DNA of 22,416 bases, from NCBI GenBank assembly GCA_035532535.1, contig DATKQT010000006.1, positions 1 through 22,416 on the forward strand, given 5' to 3'. Positions within the stretch are counted from its first letter, which is position 1. Every line of letters starts with the position of its first letter. The DNA comes from Palsa-739 sp035532535. GTDB taxonomy: Bacteria; Actinomycetota; Thermoleophilia; Gaiellales; Gaiellaceae. This document shows, piece after piece, positions 6,151 to 14,411 of the stretch. The notes beneath the pieces are model-generated. The model saw only the letters and a list, made by a program, of their open reading frames with translations, made no database searches and was not told the DNA's origin. The translations under genes and the position numbers were made by a program.

Positions 6151-8274
6151 TTACGAGCGACGTGACCCGGCGCGGGCCGTGTTCACCTTCTCGCTCAGGC
6201 GCGCCTCGAGACGCCAGAGGTTGTCGAGATGCTGACTCGCCCACAGGAGCCGGAGCGCGCCGTGGAGCGTCGCCTTGTCCCGGCTCCGGGCCGCGTCGCG
6301 CACGCACTCGAGCAATCGGGCGCGGCCGTCGGCGTCGCGGATGTGCGGCGGCGGGACGGGGCGGACGTTCACGAGCGCGTAGCCGAGGGACACGAACCAC
6401 GCCTGGAACGCGTGCAGCTCCCGATCGAGGTTCCGGCCACAGTCGTCGAGGCGAACGTTGCCGTCGGCCATGCCGGCGAGCGATGCGAGCGACTGCCCCG
6501 CACGCCGCACGCGCGACGCGCCGCCGACGAGACCCGCGACGTCCTCGATGTTGAACTCGGTCGCCGAGCGTTCGGCGAGGTACTGCCGAAACGCGTCGTC
6601 GAGCCGGTGCACGGCCGTGTCCGCCGAACGCTCGGCAGCGGGCCGGTCGCGCCCTCCTTCGATCAGCTCGCGCGCGGCCGCGACGACATAGTCGGCGCCA
6701 CGCGCATACGCGGCGGCGAGATCGTCCCGCAAGAGCGCAGACGCGCCGCGCGGCCAGAAGAGCACACCGACGCCGAGGCTGATGGCGAAGCCGATCGCGA
6801 CGTCCTCGACGCGAACGACGCCGACGCGCCAGCCGACGGGCTGGATGATGTTGAAGAGGATGAAGAGGACGACGGTGAAGCCGGCCTGGCCGGCGGCGAA
6901 CGAGATCGCGCGCGGCGCGTACGCCGCGAGCAGCAGCGCCACGGGCAGCGCGCCCCACAGCACCGCCTCGTGCGTGCCGATCCCGATCACGAGCAGCGCG
7001 CCGACGACGATTCCCACCGCCGTCCCGGCGAGCGCGCTCACGATCGACCAACCAGTGCCGAGCGCGTTCGACCGCAGCACGGACAGCGTTCCGAGCACGA
7101 CCCAGAAGCCGTGCTGCAATCCGGTTCGCTGCGCGATGAAGACGGCGATCGCGAGGCCGGCCGCGCCGCGCACGCTGTTCTGGAACCACACCGACTCGAA
7201 GGTCGCGTGCTCGACCGCGAGGTGCTCCGTCGCCTCGATCGCCGCCAGCGGCGGCGACGGCTGGGCGATGCCGCGGTGTTCGAGCTCGGGTGTTTCGGCG
7301 CCGGTGGCGAGCAGCGCGTAGCCGCCGATCTGGCGCGTGGAGTAGGTCACGACGCGGATCCTGAACGGCGGGTCGAGCGTGTCGAGGTCGGGAACGTCTG
7401 GGAGACGCTGGATGAGCACGTGCGCGACGGCGTCGCGCGCGGCGTCGAGCCGTGCGAAGTCAGGGCGTTCGTCACCGCCCTCGAGCCTCGTCGCGCTCAC
7501 GCGCAGGACGTCTGCCGTCGCAGCAAGCGCCTCCTCGTCCTCCGCGGAGGCGGCCTCGAGCGCGGGCAGCTCGGAAGCCGGGGTGAGGAACGAGAGCAGC
7601 CAGTCGAGTTCGTCGGGGAGCGACGAGAGCGCCGCCGTCGACGCGGTCGGGCCCGTGGGGCGGTGCTGCGTGCCGAGGAACGTCCGCCCGAGCCCGTCCA
7701 CCGCCTCGCGCGCGGCGACGGCGCGTTCGGCCAGCTGGTCCCGGGCTGCATCGACGAAGTCCGCGACGGTGCGCAACGCAGCCGCTGCCGCCTTCCGCAG
7801 ATCGGCCGGCTGCCGCGGCGGCCAGATCAGCATCACCGCCGTGATGCCGACGCCGGTCGCGAGCCCCCATCCCTCGAGCCGGTCCGGGATGGCGGAGTTG
7901 GGCGCGGGGATCGTCACCGGCAGGACGAAGGTGAGCATCACGCCCGTGGATGCGGCGGCGAAGTATCCGCCGAGTAGACCGCTGAAGAGCGTGACGAAGC
8001 CGACCGCCGCCATCGCACCGGCGCCGAGCCAGGCGTTGCGCGAGCAGATCGTCCCGATCGTGATGTAGACGGCGCCGGCGGCGGCGAGGGAGAGATAGGC
8101 CAGAAGGCGCGTGCGCCACGGACCGCTGAACTCGACGAGCACGAGCACTGCGAACGATCCGAACGCAGCGAGGAACGACGTCTGCGGCTTCGCGATCACC
8201 TTGTCCGCGAATGCGAACACCGCGGGCATGACGATGGCGGCTCTGGCGGCGCTCTTCAGCGCGGCGACATTCAA
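6151..8274 (-). CDS. FUSC-family inner-membrane exporter
   Basis: A 707-residue protein with the two-half architecture of FUSC/YccS-type exporters. A hydrophobic N-terminal half (about 15-155, five to six helices, beginning with the typical DKVIAKPQTSFLAAFGSFAVLVLV) is followed by a soluble helical region (about 155-360). A second membrane bundle (about 365-500: VRGAAGLAIAVFIAQRTGLQHGFWVVLGTLSVLRSNA and following helices) is followed by a soluble C-terminus. The family exports aromatic acids, fusaric acid and similar organic anions; the substrate here is unknown. The start is TTG 8274, 6 nt after the zinc-ribbon stop with GGAGAG upstream; an overlapping ATG is out of frame. The N-terminal sequence at this start looks complete for the family. 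Confidence 0.9.
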   Translation of the reverse strand: MNVAALKSAARAAIVMPAVFAFADKVIAKPQTSFLAAFGSFAVLVLVEFSGPWRTRLLAYLSLAAAGAVYITIGTICSRNAWLGAGAMAAVGFVTLFSGLLGGYFAAASTGVMLTFVLPVTIPAPNSAIPDRLEGWGLATGVGITAVMLIWPPRQPADLRKAAAAALRTVADFVDAARDQLAERAVAAREAVDGLGRTFLGTQHRPTGPTASTAALSSLPDELDWLLSFLTPASELPALEAASAEDEEALAATADVLRVSATRLEGGDERPDFARLDAARDAVAHVLIQRLPDVPDLDTLDPPFRIRVVTYSTRQIGGYALLATGAETPELEHRGIAQPSPPLAAIEATEHLAVEHATFESVWFQNSVRGAAGLAIAVFIAQRTGLQHGFWVVLGTLSVLRSNALGTGWSIVSALAGTAVGIVVGALLVIGIGTHEAVLWGALPVALLLAAYAPRAISFAAGQAGFTVVLFILFNIIQPVGWRVGVVRVEDVAIGFAISLGVGVLFWPRGASALLRDDLAAAYARGADYVVAAARELIEGGRDRPAAERSADTAVHRLDDAFRQYLAERSATEFNIEDVAGLVGGASRVRRAGQSLASLAGMADGNVRLDDCGRNLDRELHAFQAWFVSLGYALVNVRPVPPPHIRDADGRARLLECVRDAARSRDKATLHGALRLLWASQHLDNLWRLEARLSEKVNTARAGSRRS

Positions 8275-8280
8275 GCTTGA

Positions 8281-8454
8281 CTAGCTCTCCGACACCACCG
8301 CGCCGCAGTCCGGGCAACGGTAGGGCCGCCGACTGGCGACGAGCCTGCGAATCGCGTACAGGGCGAAGGGGAAACCGGGGCTCGGCATCGTCCGCGTGGC
8401 CTGCACGGCCCCGTGCGTCGGGCACGTGCCGGAGCGGGTCTCGACCTTGTTCAT
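8281..8454 (-). CDS. 57-aa zinc-ribbon protein
   Basis: A short protein with the metal-binding pattern C-P-T-H near residue 14 and C-P-D-C near residue 49, separated by a basic stretch. This is the form of a small zinc ribbon with a CxxH/CxxC ligand set. The start ATG 8454 has a strong RBS (GAAAGGAGC). It sits 13 nt after the ABC-2 permease stop and 6 nt before the FUSC start, so it is embedded in the export operon. Its function is unknown: it could be a regulatory or assembly factor for one of the transporters, but only its location supports that. Confidence 0.8.
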   Translation of the reverse strand: MNKVETRSGTCPTHGAVQATRTMPSPGFPFALYAIRRLVASRRPYRCPDCGAVVSES

Positions 8455-8467
8455 GGTGCTGCTCCTT

Positions 8468-9229
8468 TCAGGCGGTGGCGGCTGCGGGTGTCCACGTGAA
8501 TCGCCAGAGCGCGATCCCGAGTCCGATGACGCCCCACAGTGCGAGGATGCCGATGTCGCTCCAGACGATCCCGACGCCATGCGTGGCGGGGTCGAACGCA
8601 TGGTGGAGGCCGTCGGCGAGATGCTGCACGGGGAAGACCTCGGCCACATCGCGCAGCCATGTCGGCAGGTTGACGTTGGGGATGAAGACGCCGGAGATGA
8701 AGTACAGCGGCAGCATGATCGCCTGCACCATCGGCTGCGCTGCGTCCTCGTTCGAGATCACAGTCGTCAGCGCATAGGCGAGGCAGCAGAAGGCGACCGC
8801 ACCGACGACGGCGGTCAAGACCACGCCGGGGATCGTCGACGTCGGCAGCTTGACCCCGTAGCCGAACCGGCCGATGAGGAGCAGCACCGTCATTACGGCG
8901 AGCGCGACGACGATGGCCGTGAGCGCACGGCCGGCGATGATGATCCAGGCCGGCACCGGCGTCGCCCGGCGGCGCTTGAGCACGCCCGACTCGCGCTGGG
9001 CGGTGACCGTGATGACGAGATTGACGAACGAGCCGGCGATCACGCCCATCGCCGAGAGCCCCGGCACGTAATAGGTCGAGGCCTTCACGTTCTGCGGCCC
9101 GATGTTGTGGTTCCCGAACACGCTCACGAAGATGACGAGGAAGAGGACGGGCAGGACGATGGTGAAGAAGCGCGACTGCCGGTTGCGGAGAAACGCGAGC
9201 AGGTCGTACCGGAACTGGTGCAGGATCAT
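8468..9229 (-). CDS. ABC-2 type transporter permease (DrrB-like)
   Basis: A 253-residue membrane protein with about six helices: one at about 22-40 (FFTIVLPVLFLVIFVSVFG), a pair after GLSAMGVIAGSFVNLVITV, and three more to the C-terminus. The central signature ESGVLKRRRATPVPAWIIIAGRAL is typical of ABC-2 drug/polyketide exporters such as DrrB. It overlaps the ATPase gene upstream in an ATGA (9229-9226), so the two are translationally coupled and form one transporter. Likely role: ATP-driven export of a hydrophobic compound. Substrate unknown. Confidence 0.92.
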   Translation of the reverse strand: MILHQFRYDLLAFLRNRQSRFFTIVLPVLFLVIFVSVFGNHNIGPQNVKASTYYVPGLSAMGVIAGSFVNLVITVTAQRESGVLKRRRATPVPAWIIIAGRALTAIVVALAVMTVLLLIGRFGYGVKLPTSTIPGVVLTAVVGAVAFCCLAYALTTVISNEDAAQPMVQAIMLPLYFISGVFIPNVNLPTWLRDVAEVFPVQHLADGLHHAFDPATHGVGIVWSDIGILALWGVIGLGIALWRFTWTPAAATA

Positions 9230-10125
9230 GCGGCGCCTCTCGTCAGCTCGAGATAGACGTCCTCGAGCGACGGCCGGCGCACGTCGAGGTCGGGCAGGTC
9301 GAAGCTGCGTCCGAGCGCCCAGTCGGCGAGTGCCTTGACGTCCGTGAGCGGCCGCTCGCTGTCGACGGCGACGCGCCCGTTCTGCATGGATGCCTTGAGC
9401 GGAAGCTCGTCGACTCCGACGCCGGCAGGAAGTGTGAACGAGATGCGCGCCGCCATCCGCTCGCGGCCGCCCAGCGTCCGCGGTGTCCCCTCGGCGACGA
9501 TCCGTCCCCCGGCGATGACCGCGATCCGGTCGGCGAGGTTCTCCGCCTCGTCCATGTAATGCGTCGTGAGGAACACGGTCTTGCCGAGCTCGCGCAGGCC
9601 GTCGATGACGTGCCACGCCGCCCGGCGCGCCGACGGATCGAATCCCGTGGTCGGCTCGTCGAGGAAGATGAGCTCCGGGTCGCCGATGAGCGCGAGCGCG
9701 ACGTCGAGCCGGCGCCGCTGTCCGCCCGAGAGCTGCTCTCCGAGCGTTTCCGCCTTCTCGCGCAGCCCCACGAGCGCGATTGTCTCGTCGATGTCGCGCG
9801 GCGACTCGTAGTAGCCGGCGTAGAGCTGCAGGCACTCGCGCACGGTGAGGCCGGGCTCCGCGGCGGACTCCTGGAGCACCGTCCCGACGCGATTCCGCCA
9901 GGCAGAGCCGGCGTGGGCAGGGTCGACGCCGAGCACGCGCACCTCACCGTCGCTGCGCATGCGAAAGCCCTCGAGGATCTCGACCGTGGTCGTCTTGCCG
10001 GCGCCGTTCGGGCCGAGGAAGGCGAAGATCTCGCCGCGCCGGATCTCGAGGTCGATTCCCGCGACCGCCTCCACCGCGGCATAGCGCTTGCGCAGCCCGC
10101 GAACCGTGATCACCGCCTCGTCCAC
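9226..10125 (-). CDS. ABC transporter ATP-binding protein (DrrA-like)
   Basis: A 299-residue ATPase. Motifs in order: Walker A GPNGAGKTT (about 40-48), Q-loop VLQESAAEPGLT, signature LSGGQRRR, Walker B LIFLDEPTTGFD, and H-loop TTHYMDEAENLADRI. A C-terminal extension of about 80 residues resembles DUF4162-type tails of drug-exporter ATPases and ends in SLEDVYLELT. The start GTG 10125 is preceded only by a GAGAG motif. The next gene on the other strand begins 27 nt away, so the two promoters must overlap or lie in coding sequence. It partners with the permease immediately downstream. Confidence 0.94.
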   Translation of the reverse strand: MDEAVITVRGLRKRYAAVEAVAGIDLEIRRGEIFAFLGPNGAGKTTTVEILEGFRMRSDGEVRVLGVDPAHAGSAWRNRVGTVLQESAAEPGLTVRECLQLYAGYYESPRDIDETIALVGLREKAETLGEQLSGGQRRRLDVALALIGDPELIFLDEPTTGFDPSARRAAWHVIDGLRELGKTVFLTTHYMDEAENLADRIAVIAGGRIVAEGTPRTLGGRERMAARISFTLPAGVGVDELPLKASMQNGRVAVDSERPLTDVKALADWALGRSFDLPDLDVRRPSLEDVYLELTRGAA

Positions 10126-10152
10126 CCGCGCACTCTCGCACAATGGGTGCGG

Positions 10153-11604
10153 ATGGCCCAAGGATCCCGGCGCTCGTTCTTCGCAGGCTTCGCCGCGCTC
10201 GCGTCCATGGTGGCGGAAGCCGGGGCGGATCGGCTCACCGTCGCGCTCGGCGGGAGGGAGCGCACGCGCGTCATCGTCGTGCTCGCGTGCGTGCTCGGGC
10301 TCAGTGCCGCCGACGTGTCGACCGTCGGCGCGTCGGCGACCGAGCTGCGCCAGGGCCTGCACATCAGCAACACGGATATCGGCCTGCTCGTCGCCGCCAC
10401 TTCGCTCGTCGGCGCGGTCGCGAGCCTGCCGTTCGGCATCCTCGCCGACCGCGTGCGGCGCACGACGACGCTCGCGATCACGATCGTTCTGTGGGCGGTG
10501 GCGATGCTCTGGAGCGCTGCTGTGCCGACCTTCCACGACCTTCTGATCGCGCGGCTCTTTCTCGGTGCGGTCACTGCGGCCGCCGGCCCGATGATCGCGT
10601 CGCTCGTCGGCGACTACTTCGGCGGCTGGGAACGGGGACGCATCTACGGGTACATCCTTACCGGTGAGCTCCTCGGCGCCGGCTTCGGCTTCGCCGTCAC
10701 GGGCGACATCGCCACAGCGTCGTGGCGCGCGGCATTCGTCATCCTCGCGTTCCCTGCGCTCGCGCTCTCCGTCTTGGTCGCACGTCTGCCGGAGCCGAGA
10801 CGCGGTGGGCGCGGGATCCTCGACCACGAATCCGCGAAGCCACCCGAGGACTTCGTCGAAGGGCCGCACGAGACCGATGCGCAGCGGCTCGCCCGGGCGC
10901 GTGGTCTGGAGGCCGACCCGGAGCTCGTGCTGCACGGCGACGCGCGCCGGATGAACATCGTGGCCGCGACGCGCTACGTGTTGCGCATCCGGACGAACAT
11001 CGTCCTCATCGCCGCGAGCGCACTCGGGTACTACTTCCTCGCCGGCTTGCAGACCTTCGGCGCCGAGTTCGTGAAGGAGCAGTACGGGATCGGGCAGGCG
11101 ATCGCGAACCTGCTCCTGCTCGTGATCGGTGTCGGCGCCGTCGGGGGCGTGCTCGCCGGCGGCGCGGTCGGCGACCGGATCCTCCGCCGCGGACGGCTGA
11201 ACGGACGCATCTACACCGCGATCGTCGCGGCCCTGCTCGCGCCGATCCTGTTCGTACCGGCGATCTTCACGCGCAGCGCGGGCGCCGCCGTGCCCTATCT
11301 CATCGTCGCCGTGTTCTTTCTTTCCGCACAGAACCCGCCGCTCGACGCGGCGCGGCTCGACATCATGCCGCCGCTTCTCTGGGGCCGCGCCGAGGCCGTG
11401 CGCACGCTGTTCCGCTCGCTGGCGCAGGCGCTCGCGCCGCTCCTCTTCGGCGCCGTCTCGGACCACGTCTTCGGCGGCGGCCGCAGCGGGCTGCAGTGGA
11501 CGTTCGCCGTCATGCTCGTCCCGCTCGCCGCGAGCGCCTACCTGCTCTTCAAGGGGCGGCGGACGTACCCGCGCGACGTGGCGACGGCGGCGGCTAGCGC
11601 CTGA
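10153..11604 (+). CDS. MFS transporter (spinster-like)
   Basis: A 483-residue transporter with about 12 helices. The N-terminal half carries the MFS loop 2-3 motif in the form GILADRVRRTTTL; the helices pair as in Spns/GlpT-type permeases, with a long charged central loop (about residues 215-275). A second GAVGDRILRRGRLNGR loop repeats the motif in the C-half. I chose ATG 10153; an in-frame GTG at 10147 is equally possible, and neither has an RBS. It is divergent from the ABC exporter and its last 11 nt overlap the convergent selenoprotein candidate. Substrate unknown. Confidence 0.88.
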   Translation: MAQGSRRSFFAGFAALASMVAEAGADRLTVALGGRERTRVIVVLACVLGLSAADVSTVGASATELRQGLHISNTDIGLLVAATSLVGAVASLPFGILADRVRRTTTLAITIVLWAVAMLWSAAVPTFHDLLIARLFLGAVTAAAGPMIASLVGDYFGGWERGRIYGYILTGELLGAGFGFAVTGDIATASWRAAFVILAFPALALSVLVARLPEPRRGGRGILDHESAKPPEDFVEGPHETDAQRLARARGLEADPELVLHGDARRMNIVAATRYVLRIRTNIVLIAASALGYYFLAGLQTFGAEFVKEQYGIGQAIANLLLLVIGVGAVGGVLAGGAVGDRILRRGRLNGRIYTAIVAALLAPILFVPAIFTRSAGAAVPYLIVAVFFLSAQNPPLDAARLDIMPPLLWGRAEAVRTLFRSLAQALAPLLFGAVSDHVFGGGRSGLQWTFAVMLVPLAASAYLLFKGRRTYPRDVATAAASA

Positions 11605-13000
11605 GCATCTCGTCGATCGCGCGCTCGAGCTCGTCGATCCGGCTGACGCCGAACGCACGCACCGTGCCGTCGGCGTCGACGACGAGGTTCGTCGGCACGC
11701 CGCGCACGCCGAGCGACCGCGCGTAGTCGCCGGTCTCGTCGAGCAGCACCGTGCCCTCGAGCCCCCACATCTCGCAGAAGCGCTCGACTTCGGGCCTCGG
11801 ATCGGAGCCCTCCCAGATGTCGATGTGGATCACGTCGAGGCCCGACCGGGCCCCCTCGCGCCGGCGCAGCTCTTCCAGGAAGGGCGCCGCCGCATTGCAC
11901 GGACCTCACCAGCTGGCGAAGAAGTTGATGATGTAGCGCTTCTCGGCCCACTCGCGGCTCGTCCGCGTCTCGCCCGTGCGGAGTTCGACGAGCGTGAACT
12001 CCGGCAGCCGGTTGCCGACGAGCAGGGCGGGATCCTCGCGCGCCGGCGCAGGCGGGCGCCCCGCGAGTAAGTCCTCGACGATCGTGAGCGTTCCGCTGCC
12101 CGCGTCGGCGACGAGCAGTCGCCCGTCGTGCGGGTCGACGGTGACGCCGCCGGGACCGTCGCCGACCGGGATCTGCGTCCACTCGATGCCGTCCTCGACG
12201 CCGAGCACGCTGACCGTTCCGGCGCCGCGGTTGCTGACGTAGATGCGGTCGTGCGCAGGCGCGACCGTGAGGCCAACAGGCGCTTCGCCGACGCGCAGCT
12301 CCTCGACCACGCGCACCTCGTCGAGGTCGATGCGTGCAACCGTGCCTGCGATCGAGTTGACGACGAACGCTTCGCCGCGCTCGGGCACGACGCCGACAGC
12401 GCATGCGCCGGCGCCGACGTCGAGTCGCCCCACGGGCTCGTTCGTGTCCGCGTCCACGAACGTGACGGACGCGGCGATGAAGTTGACGCACAGGATCAGC
12501 CGGCGCGTGCGGTCGAGCTCGATGGCGCCGGCGCCGATCTCGGCCTCGACGGTCGCCACCGTCTCGAGCGTGTCGACGTCGAGGACGCTCATGGTTCCGC
12601 CGAGCGAGTTGCCGACGTAGAGGCGCCGCGCGTCGGCGTCGTATGCGAGGCCGGAGGGGTAGACCCCGACGGGGATCGTGGCCGCGACCTCGAGCGATTC
12701 GGCGTCGACGACGGAGACGGAGTTGGAGTGCGCGTCGGCGGTGAAGATCCGGTCGGTCGGAGGGTCGAACACGAGGTCGATCGGCTCCTTGCCGACCGGG
12801 ACCTGCGCGATCGCCTGGTGCGCCTCGAGGTCGACGACGGTGACCCAGTCACTGCGGGAGCAAGCGACGTAGGCCCTGCGCCGGGCGACGTCGACGCCGA
12901 CTCCCTCCGGGTCGAGGCCGACCGCGATCTCGGCGATCTTCCGCGAGTGTGCGGGCACGTCGATCCGGCACGCTGCGCCCACGCCGAACTGGCTGGTCAT
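11594..13000 (-). CDS. YVTN beta-propeller / thioredoxin-like fusion, candidate selenoprotein (UGA at CxxC)
   Basis: Read through one in-frame UGA (11908-11906), this gives 468 residues. Residues about 25-315 are YVTN/NHL-type repeats (recurring VGxxPxGLAxD...R.LYVxN...GTVSVLD), enough for a seven-bladed propeller. Residues about 325-468 are a TlpA/redoxin-type thioredoxin domain: VGNRLPEFTLVEL, strand YIINFFAS, active site W-U365-G-P-C368, then the helix PFLEELRRRE, strand LDVIHIDI and cis-Pro436 in RGVPTNLVV. Both parts share one frame, and the UGA replaces exactly the first active-site Cys (TGA versus TGC). Selenocysteine is therefore the best reading; without it the protein would end at the active-site Trp. 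No signal peptide or lipobox is seen, so it is probably cytoplasmic. Start ATG 13000, weak RBS. Alternatives are a sequencing error or a nonsense mutation; selA/selB/selC are not in this window. Confidence 0.8.
11858..11893 (-). promoter_or_regulatory. Candidate bacterial SECIS stem-loop
   Basis: Starting 12 nt after the UGA, GCGGCGGCGC (11893-11884) pairs with GCGCCGGCGC (11867-11858) over 10 positions with one G-G mismatch. Above it CTTC/GAAG forms a 4-bp stem with apical loop CUG, 27 nt from the UGA. Bacterial SECIS elements lie just 3' of the UGA with the apical loop roughly 16-37 nt away, so position and shape fit. The sequence also codes for protein and is GC-rich, so a hairpin alone is weak proof. 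Confidence 0.45.
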
Positions 13001-13119
13001 CGTGCGTACCCGTATCACACGGCGCCCTTGCAACCCGCATGAAACCGCTTCGTCACTCCGGCCGGCCGGGGGTTCGTTAGCGTCGGGCCGACCGTCAGTT
13101 ACCGACCGAAGGGGGAATC

Positions 13120-14214
13120 GTGAGGAGGCTAGGCATCCTGCTGGCCGCGATCGCCGTGGGGGCGCTCGCGTTCACCGCCGTCGGGTCCGCAGGCTCGACG
13201 CGCACCACCGCCGGACACCTGAAGCACGTGTTCGTGATTGTGCTCGAGAACCACTCGAAGAACGGCGTCATCGGCGATCCGAACACGCCGTACATCACGT
13301 CGCTGGCGAACACGTACGCGGTCGCCGGGAACTACTACGGCGTCACGCATCCGAGCGAGCCGAATTACGTCGCCATGATTGCCGGCGACAACTTCGGACT
13401 CAACAGCGACAGTCCGAACAACAGGTACTCGGCGCCCAACATCGTCGACCAGCTCGAGGCGTCGCATCACACGTGGGCCGCGTACGAGGAGTCCATGCCG
13501 TCCGTGGGTTACCTGGGCGACTACTGGCCCAGCAGCTCCAACCCGTTGTACGCGAGCAAGCACAACCCGTTCGTGCTGTTCGACGACATCCGGTCGAGTC
13601 CGAGCCGGCTTGCCCACGTGAAGCCGTACACGTCGCTTGCCGCGGACCTGAACGGCCCGGAGCCGTCGATCCCCGACTTCTCGTTCATCGTCCCGAACCA
13701 GTGTCACGACATGCACGGAGGTGTCTACACGCCGGTGGCCCCGGACGGGAGCGACGGCTCGCCCTGCCCGTATGGCTCGACGAACGACGACCCGAATGAC
13801 GCAGCGCTGAAGCAGAAGGCCGACGCGTTCGTGCATCAGGCGGTGCAGACGATCATGTCTTCGAAGGCCTGGAGCGGGAACAGCGCAATCTTCATCGTCG
13901 CCGACGAGTCCGATTACAACGGCAATGCGCAGAATGGCGGCTGGGCCGACCCGAGTGGTTGCTGCGACTCGCCGTTCATTCCTGCCGGGGACTCCCGCGT
14001 CTCTCCGACGTGGCCCGGAGGTGTGTACGGCGGCGGACTCTCGCCGGCGATCGTCATCACGACGAACGGCCCCCGTGGCTATGTCAGCACGACGCCGTAC
14101 AACCACTACTCGCTGCTCACCACGATCGAGCAGAACTGGCATCTCGGCTACCTCGGTCACGCGGGCGATACCGCCGGCGGAGTGCTGCCGATGAACGACC
14201 TGCTCGCTCCGTAG
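13120..14214 (+). CDS. Secreted phosphoesterase (PF04185 family)
   Basis: A 364-residue protein with a clear N-terminal signal peptide (MRRLGILLAAIAVGALAFTAVGSAGS), predicted exported. The mature part has hallmarks of the acid phosphatase/phospholipase C-like phosphoesterase family: HVFVIVLENHSKN (the Glu-Asn metal/nucleophile region), HPSEPNYVAMIAG, FSFIVPNQCHDMHG, and IFIVADESDYNG near the C-terminus, followed by NHYSLLTTIEQ. It probably hydrolyses phosphate esters outside the cytoplasmic membrane; the exact substrate is unknown. GTG 13120 is the start, with AAGGGGGA upstream. The 119-bp gap to the divergent propeller/thioredoxin gene holds a possible TAGCGT -10 box at 13078-13083 but nothing decisive. 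Confidence 0.9.
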   Translation: MRRLGILLAAIAVGALAFTAVGSAGSTRTTAGHLKHVFVIVLENHSKNGVIGDPNTPYITSLANTYAVAGNYYGVTHPSEPNYVAMIAGDNFGLNSDSPNNRYSAPNIVDQLEASHHTWAAYEESMPSVGYLGDYWPSSSNPLYASKHNPFVLFDDIRSSPSRLAHVKPYTSLAADLNGPEPSIPDFSFIVPNQCHDMHGGVYTPVAPDGSDGSPCPYGSTNDDPNDAALKQKADAFVHQAVQTIMSSKAWSGNSAIFIVADESDYNGNAQNGGWADPSGCCDSPFIPAGDSRVSPTWPGGVYGGGLSPAIVITTNGPRGYVSTTPYNHYSLLTTIEQNWHLGYLGHAGDTAGGVLPMNDLLAP

Positions 14215-14222
14215 GGGCTGGA

Positions 14223-14411
14223 TTACTGGGAGCTGGCGGCCACGAGGGCCGCCAGCTCCTTCCGCGTCCGGGAGAGGTCGCGCTTGTGCTCCCGGAGCGC
14301 GGCCGCCCGTGCTCCGCGTACCCTCAACAGCTGAAGCTCTCGGACGCGTTCCCGGATCTGCTCCAGGAGCCGTTCGACTTCGCGCTGATAGCGCCGACGG
14401 TCGTCGGTCAT
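14223..14411 (-). CDS. Small coiled-coil protein
   Basis: A 62-residue highly charged helical protein (heptad-like spacing in RYQREVERLLEQIRERVRELQLL and RKELAALVAASSQ). No family is recognised. Its ATG 14411 overlaps the exporter's stop in an ATGA (14411-14408), with GAGGAGG just upstream inside the exporter gene, so it is translationally coupled to it. A role tied to the exporter is suggested only by this arrangement. Confidence 0.65.
   Translation of the reverse strand: MTDDRRRYQREVERLLEQIRERVRELQLLRVRGARAAALREHKRDLSRTRKELAALVAASSQ
14229..14259. terminator. Perfect 13-bp hairpin between convergent genes
   Basis: GGAGCTGGCGGCC, loop ACGAG, GGCCGCCAGCTCC. It begins 14 nt after the phosphoesterase stop and lies within the last codons of the minus-strand coiled-coil gene. 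There is no long T-run on either side, so it may act as a weak bidirectional terminator or as a 3' mRNA stabiliser. Confidence 0.5.

Noticed and set aside
6229..7977. 582-codon plus-strand frame antisense to the FUSC gene
   Set aside because: Arg/Glu-rich shadow translation with no domain; the FUSC frame is clearly the real one.
11594..11833. A separate 79-aa gene starting at ATG 11833
   Set aside because: It is the C-terminal half of the thioredoxin domain in the same frame as the propeller gene. It lacks the active site and the first strands, so it is better read as one UGA-containing gene.
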